From SKKY01 sp965228015 (lineage in GTDB: Bacteria; Bacillota; Peptococcia; Peptococcales; SKKY01): 64,000 nucleotides of DNA. The translations under genes were made by a program, and so were the position numbers. Of the stretch, positions 17,861 through 28,955 are shown one piece after another. The notes under the pieces are model-generated. The model was not told the origin of the DNA, did not search any database, and saw nothing but the letters and a program-made list of their open reading frames with translations. Positions within the stretch are counted from its first letter, which is position 1; every line of letters starts with the position of its first letter. The stretch lies in NCBI GenBank assembly GCA_965228015.1, contig OZ245787.1:1736001-1800000 (forward strand), read 5' to 3'.

Positions 17861-18898
17861 ATGATTCAGGCAGGAATAATTGGAGTAACAGGATACACTG
17901 GGGCGGAGTTAATAAGAATATTGTATTCTCATCCTGAAGTAAATATTCAAAAAGTTGCTTCCAGAAGCAATAAAGGATGTCAGATTTTTGAGAATCACAG
18001 TCACCTTTTTAAAGTTATAGATATGGTTGATGGGGGTCTTGATAATCCTGAGAAGTTTGTTAAAGGTCTTGATGTTGTGTTTTTGGCTCTTCCTCATGGG
18101 ACAGCTTCTGAAATAGTTGCAAAAATAAAAGGAAAAGTGAAAATTATTGATTTGTCTGCAGATTTTCGTTTAAGAGATCTGAATATATATGAAAAATGGT
18201 ATGGAGTTAAGCATTCTTGCCCGGAGTTTTTCAAAGATGCCGTATATGGTCTTCCAGAAGTGTATAGAGAAGACATAAAAAATCGGATTTAGTTGCTAAT
18301 CCGGGATGTTATCCTACTAGTATAATACTTGGTTTGTATACCTTGTTAAAAAATAATATGGTTGTAGAAGGAACGATAATTGCTGACAGTAAATCTGGGG
18401 TTTCAGGTGCCGGAAAAAAGCCGCGGATCATACTCATTATCCTGAAATAAATGAAAATTTTTATGCATATAATCTTGGCAAGCATCGTCATGCACCAGAG
18501 ATTAAACAAGAGATTATTGCAGCTTCTGGGCTGGAAAATATGCAGGTAATTTTTACTCCTCATCTCTTGCCAATGACCAGGGGAATTCTTTCAATGATAT
18601 ATGTAGGTTTAAATAATGATTTAAGCATTGAAGAAATATATAGTTTATATAATGAATATTATGAAAATGAGTTTTTTGTAAGAGTAAGAAAAGACAAGTT
18701 GCCTCAAACAAAATTAGTTTCAGCTTCAAATTTCTGCGATATTGGTTTATAAAACCTGGAGCGGGGAAAAAATTGATAATTGTATCGGCTATAGATAATT
18801 TAATTAAAGGAGCATCGGGTCAGGGAGTTCAAAATATGAACCTGACATTTGGATTACCTGAAAAAACAGGTACAGACTTTTTACCAGTATATCCTTAG
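17861..18898 (+). pseudogene. argC: N-acetyl-gamma-glutamyl-phosphate reductase, three frameshifts
   Basis: ArgC carries out the third step of ornithine synthesis. The N-terminus has the GVTGYTGAELIRIL nucleotide-binding motif. The active-site stretch ANPGCYPTS appears only after a shift at the A6 run 18277-18282. A second shift at A6 18414-18419 restores HYPEINENFYAYNLGKHRHA, and a third near TTT 18746-18748 restores SAIDNLIKGASGQGVQNMNL. Each is a one-base loss. The third falls in a run of three Ts, too short for efficient transcriptional slippage to repair. Confidence 0.93.
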
Positions 18899-18911
18899 GA
18901 GGAATAAAGTA

Positions 18912-20116
18912 ATGAAAAAAATAGATGGAGGAGTAACTGCTCCTCAAGGTTTTTTAGCTGCAGGAATAAATGTTGGAGTTAAACCAGGAAGTAAGAAAAA
19001 AGATCTTGCTGTAGTATATTCTGTGAAAAAAGGCATTGCATCTGCGGTGTACACAAAAAATAAGTTTAAGGCACCCCCTCTTTTATTACAAAGGAAAATT
19101 TGATTAATAATGAGGCCCAAGCCATTATTGTTAATAGTGGATGTGCCAATGCCTGCACTGAGGAACAAGGCAAAACTGATGCCTTAAAAATGACGGAATT
19201 AACCGCAGATGTTCTGGGGATTGATTCAAAAGATATTATTATTGCTTTCACAGGGATTATTGGAGTGTATCTTCCTATGGAAAAAATTGAAAAAGGGATA
19301 AAAGAAGTAAAGAACCATCTTTCTAAAGATGGTGGTACTGATGCCAGTCTTGCAATTATAACAACTGATACGGTGAATAAAGAGTTTGCTTATGAATTTG
19401 AAATGGGAGGAAAGAAGGTAAGGGTTGGAGGAATGGCCAAAGGTTCTGGAATGATTCACCCTAATATGGCTACTATGCTTGGATTTCTTACTACGGATGC
19501 GGCGGTAAGCAAGGATGCTTTAAAGGATATTTTTAAAGATGTAATTAATGATACTTTTAATATGATTTCTGTTGATGGAGATACAAGTACTAATGACATG
19601 GTTTGCATTTTAGCTAATGGTGAAGCCGGGAATCCGGTTATTGAGAAAGATACTGATGATTATTTTAAATTTAAAGAAGTCGTTCGCAGAATTTGCGAAG
19701 AAATGTCTATTTCTATTGTTAATGATGGGGAAGGGGCAACAAAACTTCTTATGATCAAGGTATTAAATGCTCTTAGCAAAGATGATGCTAGAAAAGCTGC
19801 AAGAAGTATATCTACCTCAAGCCTGGTAAAGACAGCATTTTTTGGCGAGGATGCCAACTGGGGCAGAATTATAATCGCCCTTGGATATTCAGGTGCTGAA
19901 ATAGATCCTTCAAAGTGTGATATTTTTCTTGGCAATATGATAATGGCAAAACAGGGAAAAGCTATGGTTATAAACGAGGAAGAAGCTTTGGAAATTTTAA
20001 AAAAGAGAGAAATAGAAATAGTGTGCAATTTAAATATAGGTTCTGAGAATGCTGTTGCCTGGACTTGTGATCTTTCTTGTGAATATATAAAAATAAATGC
20101 GGAATATCATAATTAG
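18912..20116 (+). pseudogene. argJ: Glutamate N-acetyltransferase/amino-acid acetyltransferase, one frameshift
   Basis: ArgJ moves the acetyl group from N-acetylornithine to glutamate. The start MKKIDGGVTAPQGFLAAGIN follows AGGAGG. The frame is lost near 19086-19087; with one more T it reads TKENLINNEAQAIIVNSGCA. The self-cleavage site (MIHPNMATMLGFLTTDA) and the C-terminal GEDANWGRIIIALGYSG are intact. Only one lesion is seen in 1.2 kb, so the break is recent. Confidence 0.93.
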
Positions 20117-20126
20117 GAGTATTGAA

Positions 20127-21013
20127 ATGAATATGAGTAAGCTTACACCTGGAGATAAGGCTAAAATATTAATTGAAGCTCTTCCATATATAAAAAAGTT
20201 TTCTGGAAAAACCTTTGTAATTAAATATGGCGGGAATGCTATGGTTGACGATGAGCTTAAGCAACAGGTCATTAATGATATTATTTTAATGAAGTATGTT
20301 GGAATTAATCCTGTAATTGTTCATGGTGGTGGTCCGGACATAAATGAATGGCTTGCTAAAACTGGTTCTGAAAGTAAATTTATTTAGGGTTTGAGAGTTA
20401 CTGATGAAAAGGTCATGGAAGTGGTTCAGATAGTCTTAATTGGAAAGGTTAACAAGGAAGTTGTTGCTCTTTTTGAAAATAATGGAATAAAGGCTCTTAG
20501 ATTTAGTGGTATTGATGGGCAGACACTTCTTGCTAAAAAGAAAATGGCGGAGATTGATGGAAATTTTTATGATTTAGGCTTTGCTGGTGAAGTAGAAAGG
20601 TTAATCCTGCACTAATTGACAAGGCTATTAATGATAAATATATTCCGGCAATTGCACCTGTGGGTGTTGATGAAGAAGGGCAGTCTTATAATATTAATGC
20701 TGATTATGCTGCTGGAAGTGTTGCTGCCAGTCTTAATGCGGAAAAATTGTTTTTGCTCACTGATATTGACGGTGTTTTAGATAAAGAAGGAAAATTGATT
20801 TCCAGGATTAATCAGACTTCTGCAAAAAGGATGATTGCTGATGGTACAATCTCTGGAGGTATGATTCCTAAAATTGAATGTTGTATGGAAGCAATAGAAA
20901 ACGGAGTGTCTTCTGCCCATATTGTTAATGGTACTTTGCTGCACGCTTTATTGCTTGAAATCTTCACAGATAAGGGTGTTGGAACTATGTTTGTCGAGGG
21001 GGATGATCTTTAA
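20127..21013 (+). pseudogene. argB: N-acetylglutamate kinase, one in-frame TAG and one frameshift
   Basis: ArgB phosphorylates N-acetylglutamate. The amino-acid kinase motifs KYGGNAM and VHGGGPDINEWL are visible. TAG at 20385-20387 falls in KFI-stop-GLRVTDEK, a position where Gln would fit. A second lesion, loss of one A at 20596-20598, hides KVNPALIDKAINDKYIPAIA. The rest, including ISGGMIPKIECCMEAIENGV, is in frame to the end. The stop overlaps the argD start. Confidence 0.93.
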
Positions 21014-22194
21014 TGAAAATGGAAGATAAAATTGCCAAAGGTAAAAAGTATATAATGAATACTTATGGACGTCTCCCGGTTGTTTTGGAAAAAGGTGAAG
21101 GTTCCTGGGTTTTTGATATGGATGGAAATAAGTATTTAGATTTTGTAGCTGGTATTGCTGTCAATTCTTTGGGGTATAACAGCCAGGTTATAAATAAGGC
21201 TTTAAAGGAACAGAGTGAGAAGCTTATTCATTGTTCTAATCTATATTGGATTGAGCCGCAAATTGATTTGGCAGAGGTTTTGTGTAGTGTGGCGGATATG
21301 GATAAGGCTTTCTTTTACAATAGTGGTGCGGAAGCTAATGAAGCTGCTATAAAACTTGCTCGTAAATGGGGCAGTGAAAGATATGAAATTATTTCTGCCA
21401 TTCAGTCCTTTCATGGAAGAACAATGGGTGCTTTGGCTGCTACTGGCCAGGAAAAATATCACAAGTCATTTATTCCGGTTCTTACAGGATTTAAATATGC
21501 TGTCTTTAATGACCTTAAGTCTGTAGAGGATCAAATAACTGAAAAAACTTGCGCAATAATGCTTGAACCTATTCAAGGTGAGGGTGGCATTAACGAACCT
21601 TCTGAAGAATTTTTTAAAGGGGTCAAGGAATTGTGCCAAAAACATAGCCTTCTCCTTATAATTGATGAGGTCCAAACCGGAATTGGCCGTACTGGAAGAG
21701 CTTTTGGTTTTCAAAATTATAATTTTCAACCAGACATTATAGCTTTGGCGAAAGGTCTCGGGGGTGGGGTGCCAATTGGCGCAATGCTTGCAAAAGATGA
21801 GGTAGCTGAAATTTTTCAGCCTGGAGATCATGCTTCTACTTTTGGTGGAAATCCTCTTGTAACAAACGTTGCATTAAATGTTTGTAAAGTTGTTTTTCAT
21901 GAAGATTTCCTTAAGGAAGTTCAGGAAAAAGGCAAATACATGTCTGATAAGCTTAAAGATCTAAAAGAAAGATTTTCATTTCCCGGAAAGGTTAAGGGAA
22001 AGGGATTAATGATTGGAATGGATTATCCCGTTGACGCAGGAGAAATAGTTAATAAAATGCTTGAAAAAAATATTCTGATTAATGCCATAGGAGGGAAGAC
22101 TCTTAGATTTGTACCTCCCTTAAACGTAAAGTATGATGAAATAGATATAGTTATAAGGGCTTTAGAGGAAGTTTTTGAGGAGGTGAGTGCTTAG
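21013..22194 (+). CDS. argD: Acetylornithine/succinyl-diaminopimelate aminotransferase
   Basis: This is a class III PLP aminotransferase of 393 residues. It has NSGAEANEAAIKLAR, the cofactor-contacting IIDEVQTGIGRTG and the PLP lysine in ALAKGLGGGVPIGA. It is intact although argC, argJ and argB just upstream are broken. ArgD enzymes of many bacteria also act on succinyl-diaminopimelate in lysine and peptidoglycan synthesis, which could explain its retention (inference). It overlaps argB and carA by one base each. Confidence 0.95.
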   Translation: MKMEDKIAKGKKYIMNTYGRLPVVLEKGEGSWVFDMDGNKYLDFVAGIAVNSLGYNSQVINKALKEQSEKLIHCSNLYWIEPQIDLAEVLCSVADMDKAFFYNSGAEANEAAIKLARKWGSERYEIISAIQSFHGRTMGALAATGQEKYHKSFIPVLTGFKYAVFNDLKSVEDQITEKTCAIMLEPIQGEGGINEPSEEFFKGVKELCQKHSLLLIIDEVQTGIGRTGRAFGFQNYNFQPDIIALAKGLGGGVPIGAMLAKDEVAEIFQPGDHASTFGGNPLVTNVALNVCKVVFHEDFLKEVQEKGKYMSDKLKDLKERFSFPGKVKGKGLMIGMDYPVDAGEIVNKMLEKNILINAIGGKTLRFVPPLNVKYDEIDIVIRALEEVFEEVSA

Positions 22195-23255
22195 TGTCCG
22201 GTGTATTAATTTTAGAAGATGGAACTTGTTTTCCTGGGAAAGTATTTGGATACATGGGAAAAAATCAAGGTGAGGTAGTTTTTAATACAGGAATGACGGG
22301 TTATCAGGAGGTACTTACAGATCCATCTTATTTTGGACAGATTGTAATTATGACCTATCCTCTTATTGGTAATTACGGAATAAATATAGACGATAAAGAG
22401 TCCCTTAAGTCTCATGTAAGAGGCTTTGTAGTGAGAGAAAAAAGTATGTTTTATGAAAATTACAGGGCAAGTGAAAGTCTAGAAGAATTTTTGGCTTCGC
22501 ATAAAATCGTAGGTCTTGAGGGAGTGGACACTAGGGCTTTAACAAGACATTTGCGTAATAAAGGTACGATGAGAGGTATTATAACCACAGCTTATGATAT
22601 GGGGAAAACAGATTTTGAAGAAGTTCCAAGAAATCAGGTTCAGCAGGTTACCACGGACAAGATTTAAAATATCCAAATCCCGGTGGTAAAAAACTTGCGG
22701 TTCTAGATTTAGGCCTAAAACATAGTATTTTGAAAGGTCTGTTGTCGAAAAATTTTGCCGTTGATGTTTATCCTTCCTGGACAACTATTGATGAGCTGGA
22801 AAAAGCTAACCCGGATGGAATTTTTCTTTCAAATGGACCTGGAGATCCCAAAGATGCAAAAAATGCAATTGAGATTGTAAAGCATTTCCTTGGTAAAAAA
22901 CCAATTTGCGGAATTTGTCTTGGACATCAAATTATTGCTTTAGCTTTAGGGGCAGATTACCTACAAAATGAAGTTCGGGCATCGGGGACTTAATCAGCCG
23001 GTTAAAGATTTAAGAAGTGACAGGGTTTATATAACCAGTCAGAATCACGGATATGCGGTTAAGGAAGAATCACTGGGACCTGACTTATACGTATCTCATA
23101 GAAATCTTAACGATAACACTGTAGAGGGAGTAAGTTGCAAGAATCTTCCTGTATTATCTGTTCAGTATCATCCGGAGGCGACTCCTGGTCCTGCAGATTC
23201 CATGTATTTGTTTGATGATTTTTATAAGCTTATAGAAGGAGTAGAACATGCCTAA
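22194..23255 (+). pseudogene. carA: Carbamoyl-phosphate synthase small subunit, two frameshifts
   Basis: CarA is the glutamine amidotransferase of carbamoyl-phosphate synthase. The start is a GTG overlapping the argD stop. The N-terminal domain (VVFNTGMTGYQEVLTDPSY) and the class I amidotransferase core GICLGHQIIALALG with the nucleophile Cys are visible. Loss of one T at 22663-22665 and gain of one T at 22957-22958 (before KMKFGHRG) break the frame. The gene ends VQYHPEATPGPADS, with the catalytic His and Glu, and overlaps carB by 8 bases. Confidence 0.93.
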
Positions 23256-26200
23256 AAGAAAAGATTTGAAAAAAGTAATGGTTATAGGTTCCGGCCCCAT
23301 TATTATTGGGCAGGCTGCTGAGTTTGATTATGCGGGTACTCAGGCTTGTAAAGCAATTAAAGAAGAGGGCATAGAGGTAGTTCTGGTAAATAGCAATCCG
23401 GCAACTATTATGACAGATGAGAACACGGCGGACAGGGTTTATATTGAACCTTTAAATATTGAGTCAATTGAAAAAATTATTGCAAAAGAGAGACCTGAAG
23501 GAATTATCCCGGGGCTTGGTGGCCAGACGGGTCTAAATATGGCTGTGGAGTTATCTGAGGCTGGGATTCTTGAAAAATATGCTGTTGAGTTGCTTGGAAC
23601 TAATCTTGAGGCTATTAAAAAGGCTGAGGACAGAGATGAGTTTAAGCAGATGATGAATCAGATAAATGAGCCAATTCCTGAAAGTGGTATTTTTACTGAA
23701 TATGCAAGTGCTTTGGAATTTGCCAATAAAGTTGGATTTCCTTTGATAATTCGTCCTGCATATACTTTGGGTGGTACTGGTGGTGGTATAGCCCATGATG
23801 AAAAGGAATTTCAGGAGATTGTGAACAGGGGAATAAAAGCCAGTCGCATTAATCAGGTACTTGTTGAGCAAAGTGTTTTTGGCTGGAAAGAAATTGAAAT
23901 TGAAGTTATGAGGGATCGTAAAAATAATTGTATTATAGTTTGTAGTATGGAGAATCTTGACCCACTGGGAGTCCATACCGGAAATAGTATTGTTTTTGCA
24001 CCAGTACAAACTTTGACTGATAAAGACTTTCAAATGTTAAGAACTGCTTCTTTGAAAATTATTCGTGCTCTTGAGGTTGAGGGAGGATGTAATATTCAGT
24101 TTGGTCTTGATATGTATAGTGGGAATTATGTAGTAATAGAAGTTAATCCAAGGGTTTCTCGTTCATCTGCACTTGCTTCCAAGGCTACAGGATACCCTAT
24201 TGCTAAAATAGCCGCAAAAATTGTTCTTGGCTACTCTTTGGATGAGCTGACTAATCCGATTACAGGTAAAACAAGTGCTTGTTTTGAACCAAGTATTGAT
24301 TATATTGTGTGTAAAATACCCCGCTGGCCCTTTGATAAATTTGCCGAGGGTGATCGTAAGCTAGAAACCCAGATGAAGGCAACGGGAGAGGTTATGGGAA
24401 TTGAAAGAACCATTGAAGGGGCTCTTTTAAAAAGTGTTGAATCTTTAGATTTGAAAATTACGGGACTTACCTTAAAAGAAACTGGTCTTTGGTCTGAAAT
24501 GAAACTTGAAAACAAGCTGGAAAAGGCAGATGATGAACGTTTATATGCTTTGTCCGAGGCTCTTAGAAGAAAGTATACAATTAAAGAATTGCAGCACCTG
24601 ACAAAAATAAATCCTTTCTTCCTTGCAAAGATTAAAAATATCGTTGATATGGAAGAAAAGCTCAGAGGAAATAAACTGAAATATGATTTAATAATTGAAG
24701 CAAAGAAAATGGGCTTTTCAGACAAACAAATTGCTTCAATTAAGGGAATTAGTGAAGATGCAGTTCGTAAGGAAAGGGATAATATTAACCTAAAGCCTGT
24801 ATATAAGATTGTTGATACTTGTGCTGGGGAATTTGAAGCTGTTACCCCATATTATTACTCAACCTATGAAACTGAGAATGAATTAATAAAAGATGACCAG
24901 AAAAAAGTTTTGGTTCTTGGATCCGGGCCTATCAGAATTGGTCAGGGAATTGAGTTTGACTATTGTTCTATTCATGCTGTCTGGGCTTTACAGGAAGCAG
25001 GATATCAGGCTGTTATAGTAAACAATAATCCAGAAACTGTTAGTACTGACTTTGATACTTCTGATAAATTTTTTTTGAGCCAATTGACTATGAAAAGGTT
25101 ATGAATGTTGCTGAATAGTTAGATGTTGCTGGTGTTGTAGTTCAGTTTGCTGGTCAGACAGGCATAAATCTTGCAGAAAAACTTGAATATAGTGGCGTTA
25201 AAGTTCTGGGGACTCCTGTAGAAATGATTGATAGGGCAGAGGATAGAGAAAAGTTCGAGAAATTGATGAAAGAGCTTGGAATACCTCAGACTCAGGGAAA
25301 AACTGCAAAAAGTGTTAATGAAGTTGAAGCTATTGCTAATGAATTAGATTTTCCTTTATTGGTTCGTCCATCCTATGTCCTAGGAGGAAGGACAATGCAG
25401 GTAGTATATGACAGGGAAGAACTGATTCATTATGTTCAATCTGCCGTTGATCTTTCAACAGAGCATCCTGCGCTTATAGATAAGTATATTTTGGGAAAAG
25501 AAGTTGAAGTTGATGCTATTGGAGATGGGGAAGAAATTTTAATTCCTGGGATTATGGAGCATATTGAAAGAGCGGGGGTTCATTCGGGAGATTCTATGTC
25601 CGCATATCTTTCCTATTCCATTTCTGAAAATGTAAAGAAGAATATTGTAGATTATACAATAAGATTGGGTAAAGTATTAAAGGTTTCCGGAATTTTTAAT
25701 ATTCAGTTTGTAGTTGCTGATGAAGAAGCTTACGTTCTTGAAGTTAACCCAAGAGCAAGTCGTACAGTTCCTATAATGAGTAAAGTTACTGAAGTTCCCA
25801 TGGTTAAGCTTGCAACTATGGCTATGGTTGGCAGGAAACTTAAGGATATGGGTTATAGTGAAGGTTTGTTCCCTGAAAAGCCATATTTTGTAGTTAAAGC
25901 TCCGGTATTCTCCTTTGAGAAGTTTATTCAGGTGGAAACAACTCTTGGCCCTGAGATGAAATCAATTGGAGAAGTTCTTGGAATAGATTTGAATTTTGAA
26001 GCAGCATTATACAAAACTTTTATTGGTACTGGAGTTCGTTATCCTTTGTCAGGAAAAGTAATGGTTGCTTTAGCAAGAAAAGATTATGAAGAAGGAAAAG
26101 AAATTGTTAAAGATTTTCTAAAAATGGGTTATGAAGTTTTTTGTACTGAAGCTACAGGAGAGTTTTTTTGCTAAGGAAGGCCTTGATGTAGTAATTACTG

Positions 26201-26433
26201 AAGAGTCTTTAAGTATGGTAGAAAATGAGCAGATTGATTTGATTATTAATACTCCAACTAAATCAAGAAATAAGTTAACAAGAGGATTTAAAATGAGAAG
26301 AATAGCAGCAGAAACCAGAACGCCATGTTTTACATCTCTGGATACGGCAAAAGCATTTTTGAAAGCCCGGGTTTGTGAGATTGATAAGACTTTAATTAGT
26401 ACAAATACAATTCAGGATTATCTTAAAATGTAA
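23248..26433 (+). pseudogene. carB: Carbamoyl-phosphate synthase large subunit, two frameshifts and one in-frame TAG
   Basis: CarB makes carbamoyl phosphate from ammonia, bicarbonate and two ATP. The first ATP-grasp half, with GSGPIIIGQAAEFDYAGTQA, is intact over 618 residues. Loss of one T in the T8 run 25069-25076, TAG at 25116-25118 (VMNVAE-stop-LDVAGVV, Gln plausible) and gain of one T in the run 26163-26169 break the second half. The second half otherwise keeps GSGPIRIGQGIEFDYCSIHA and EVNPRASRTVP. The C-terminal regulatory domain follows the last shift. Confidence 0.93.
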
Positions 26434-26436
26434 AAA

Positions 26437-26475
26437 AGAAAATCCCTTCTGAGTTTATCAGGAGAGATTTTTTAT
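26437..26475. terminator. Terminator between carB and the reverse-strand Nudix gene
   Basis: An imperfect stem (AAATCCCTTCTGA against TCAGGAGAGATTT, loop GTTTA) has A-rich sequence on one side and a T run on the other, so it can serve both converging genes. The right arm overlaps the end of the Nudix gene. Confidence 0.65.
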
Positions 26476-27078
26476 AATTTTAACAAGGTTTTCTATAATT
26501 TTAGCTGTAAAACCCCAGATAATTCTGTTTTCATATTGGTAGAACAAAACCGAATATTTTCCAACTCTCCAATTGTAGTCGGTATCGACCCAGTGAGTAG
26601 GAAATTTTTTTTCCGGATTAATTTTAGCCTGAATATCAATAAAATATTCTTCGGGCTCATTTGTTGTGAAAAAGCTAAGAGGAACAGTGAAAACTTCTTT
26701 AACTTCTGATTCATTTGGAATAATTTTTTCGTAATCCATGATTTCCGCGACGAAGGGCCTTATGACAATATTGTATGGAGTTATAAGAGTATCCAGGTGG
26801 GCAAGAACATTTATCTTATCTCTGCTTAGTCCAAATTCCTCCTGGGTTTCTCTTATTGCAGTTTCGATTATTGTTTTATCTCTAGGTTCCCGTCCTCCAC
26901 CGGGGAAACTTATTTCCCCGGGCTGGGTAGAAATATTATCGGATCTTACCTGAAAAATAAGATGGTACTCATTATTTATACATGTCAGAGGAACAAGAAC
27001 ACCAAACTTTTTAAGGTTTTCATATCCGTTTATTCTAAGTTGTCTGTCTTTAAGTTTTTCAAAAAATGCTCTGTTCAT
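26458..27078 (-). CDS. Nudix hydrolase, CoA-pyrophosphatase type
   Basis: The 206-residue protein has the Nudix box GGGREPRDKTIIETAIRETQ followed by EEFGL, with the REXXEE-type catalytic glutamates. The upstream PGEISFPGGG motif matches the YeaB/NudL CoA-pyrophosphatase subgroup. Such enzymes cleave CoA and related nucleotides into phosphopantetheine and 3',5'-ADP. It lies within the arginine cluster on the opposite strand and is intact. Confidence 0.85.
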   Translation of the reverse strand: MNRAFFEKLKDRQLRINGYENLKKFGVLVPLTCINNEYHLIFQVRSDNISTQPGEISFPGGGREPRDKTIIETAIRETQEEFGLSRDKINVLAHLDTLITPYNIVIRPFVAEIMDYEKIIPNESEVKEVFTVPLSFFTTNEPEEYFIDIQAKINPEKKFPTHWVDTDYNWRVGKYSVLFYQYENRIIWGFTAKIIENLVKIIKNLS

Positions 27079-27104
27079 GATGTGTATCCTTTCTGTAATT
27101 AAAA

Positions 27105-27872
27105 TTACCAGTTAATTTGTTTCTTTTCTTTGAAGGCATTGTGGCCTATTTTAGCCTCTTCTGTAGCACAAAGGCTTGCGAAGTGCTGTGAAACAAAATC
27201 CAGAGCTTTGGCGTATTCTAAATCTGCAACTTCATAAAAGGAAGATTTGCCGATTTGAACAGCGGTTGGACTTTTAGAAGCAATTTTAATTGCAAGTTCC
27301 ATTGTTTTTTCTTCAAGTTGTTCCTTTGGAACGGTATAGTTTACTAACCCGATTCTAACAGCTTCTTCTGCGTCGATCATATCTCCTGTAAGTAACATTT
27401 CTAGAGTTTTCTTTCTTCCGATATTTTGCATTAAAGTTGCAGCAGGGCCTATGCAGAAAAGCCCGATATTCACAGCGGTTGTTCCGAACTTGGTATCATC
27501 AGATACTATTGCTAAATCTGCTCCTGCAACAAGGGCAACTCCGTTGGCAACGGCAAATTTATGGGCAGAGGCAATAACTGGTTTCTTGATTTTGCTTATT
27601 GTAAGTGTAATATTATTGATTGGTTTTACCCAGTCAACAAGCTCGCAGTAACTTTTTCCTTCAAATTCAGAAAGATCAATTCCTGCACTAAATGCCCGGC
27701 CTTCTCCTTTAATTATTATTACCCTGATTTCAGGATCTGAATCCATTTCCAGCAAAACTGCGTTTAAATCTGCAGCCATTTGACTGCTAAAGGTATTTAA
27801 TTCTTCCGGCCGGTTCATTGATATTGTTCCTATGTAGTTTTCTTTTTTAATTAATAATGTTTTATAACTCAT
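27105..27872 (-). CDS. Enoyl-CoA hydratase/isomerase family protein
   Basis: The 255-residue crotonase-fold protein has the oxyanion-hole segments GEGRAFSAGIDLSEFEG (about residues 60-76) and the ANGVALVAGADLAIVSDD stretch. The usual catalytic Glu pair of true hydratases is not obvious, so the exact reaction (hydratase, isomerase or another crotonase activity) is undetermined. AAGGAGG precedes the start. It is intact and probably cotranscribed with the Nudix gene. Confidence 0.82.
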   Translation of the reverse strand: MSYKTLLIKKENYIGTISMNRPEELNTFSSQMAADLNAVLLEMDSDPEIRVIIIKGEGRAFSAGIDLSEFEGKSYCELVDWVKPINNITLTISKIKKPVIASAHKFAVANGVALVAGADLAIVSDDTKFGTTAVNIGLFCIGPAATLMQNIGRKKTLEMLLTGDMIDAEEAVRIGLVNYTVPKEQLEEKTMELAIKIASKSPTAVQIGKSSFYEVADLEYAKALDFVSQHFASLCATEEAKIGHNAFKEKKQINW

Positions 27873-27953
27873 AAAAACACCTCCTTATTTATAAGTCTAG
27901 TACTTTGACATTTAGAATTCAAGGAAAAGGGGTATAAAATTAAAAATAGAGTA

Positions 27954-27982
27954 TTGCAAAAATATGCAAATATAAGTATAAT
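27954..27982 (+). promoter_or_regulatory. argF promoter with possible ARG-box sequence
   Basis: TTGCAA (27954-27959), a 17-base spacer and TATAAT (27977-27982) form a good promoter. The region holds A/T-rich near-palindromes (TTGCAAAAATATGCA and GTATAATTATAC) that could bind an arginine repressor, but the match to the box is weaker than at argC. Confidence 0.6.
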
Positions 27983-28006
27983 TATACATTAATGGAGGAT
28001 GATTTT

Positions 28007-28935
28007 ATGATTAATTTAAAAGGGAAAAATTTTATATCACTTAAAGATTTTTCCAGAGAAGAATTGCAATATATTTTAGATTTGTCTTTTGATATTAAGA
28101 AAAAGCAGAAGGCGGGAGAAGAAACTCTTGTTTTGAAGAATAAGGTGCTTGCAATGATATTTAAAAAGGCTTCTACACGCACCAGAATTGCTTTTGAGGT
28201 AGGTATGTATCAATTAGGCGGGAGCAGGTCTTTCTAAGTCCTCGGGAGTCTCAAATTGGTCGTGGTGAGCCTATAGAATATACCGCAAGAGTGCTGTCTG
28301 GTTTTGTTGACGGAATTCTTATCAGAACTTTTAATCAAAAAGAAGTTGATGATCTTGCCGAATACGCTTCAGTTCCAGTAATTAATGGATTAACAGATTT
28401 ATTCCACCCAACTCAGGTTATGGCAGATATGATGACAATAATAGAGGAAAAGGGAAAACTTGAAGGAATTAATTTGACTTATATAGGTGATGGGAATAAC
28501 ATGGCTCATTCTTTGTTAATTGGGGGAGCAATAATGGGAATGAATGTTACCATTATTGCTCCTGAATGTTATCAGATTAATCCCGAAATTAAAGAACTTG
28601 CGGAAACTTTAAAGACAGATGATAATACTGTTCTGAAATATGTAAATTGTCCATTGGAAGGTGCAAAAGATGCTGATGTTCTTTATACAGATGTTTGGGC
28701 AAGTATGGGGTAGGAAGATGAAGCTGCTGCAAGAAAAGAAGTTTTTAAAGGTTTCCAGATAAATGAAAAAGTGCTAGAATTAGCGAAGAAAGACGCCATT
28801 GTAATGCATTGTTTACCTGCTTACAAAGGACAAGAAATTACGGCTGAAATATTTGAAAAATATTCCCGGATTATCTTTAATGAATCTGAAAACAGACTGC
28901 ATGCCCATAAGGGAATTTTAGCTGCAATAATGTAA
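28007..28935 (+). pseudogene. argF: Ornithine carbamoyltransferase, one frameshift and one in-frame TAG
   Basis: ArgF makes citrulline from ornithine and carbamoyl phosphate. The carbamoyl-phosphate-binding KASTRTRIAFEVG is present. Loss of one T at 28231-28233 hides FLSPRESQIGRGEPIEYTAR. TAG at 28711-28713 lies in YTDVWASMG-stop-EDEA, where ornithine carbamoyltransferases have a conserved Gln (MGQE), so CAG became TAG. The catalytic MHCLPAYKGQEI and the C-terminus are intact. Confidence 0.95.
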
Positions 28936-28955
28936 TAGAAAAGGAGAAATAAATA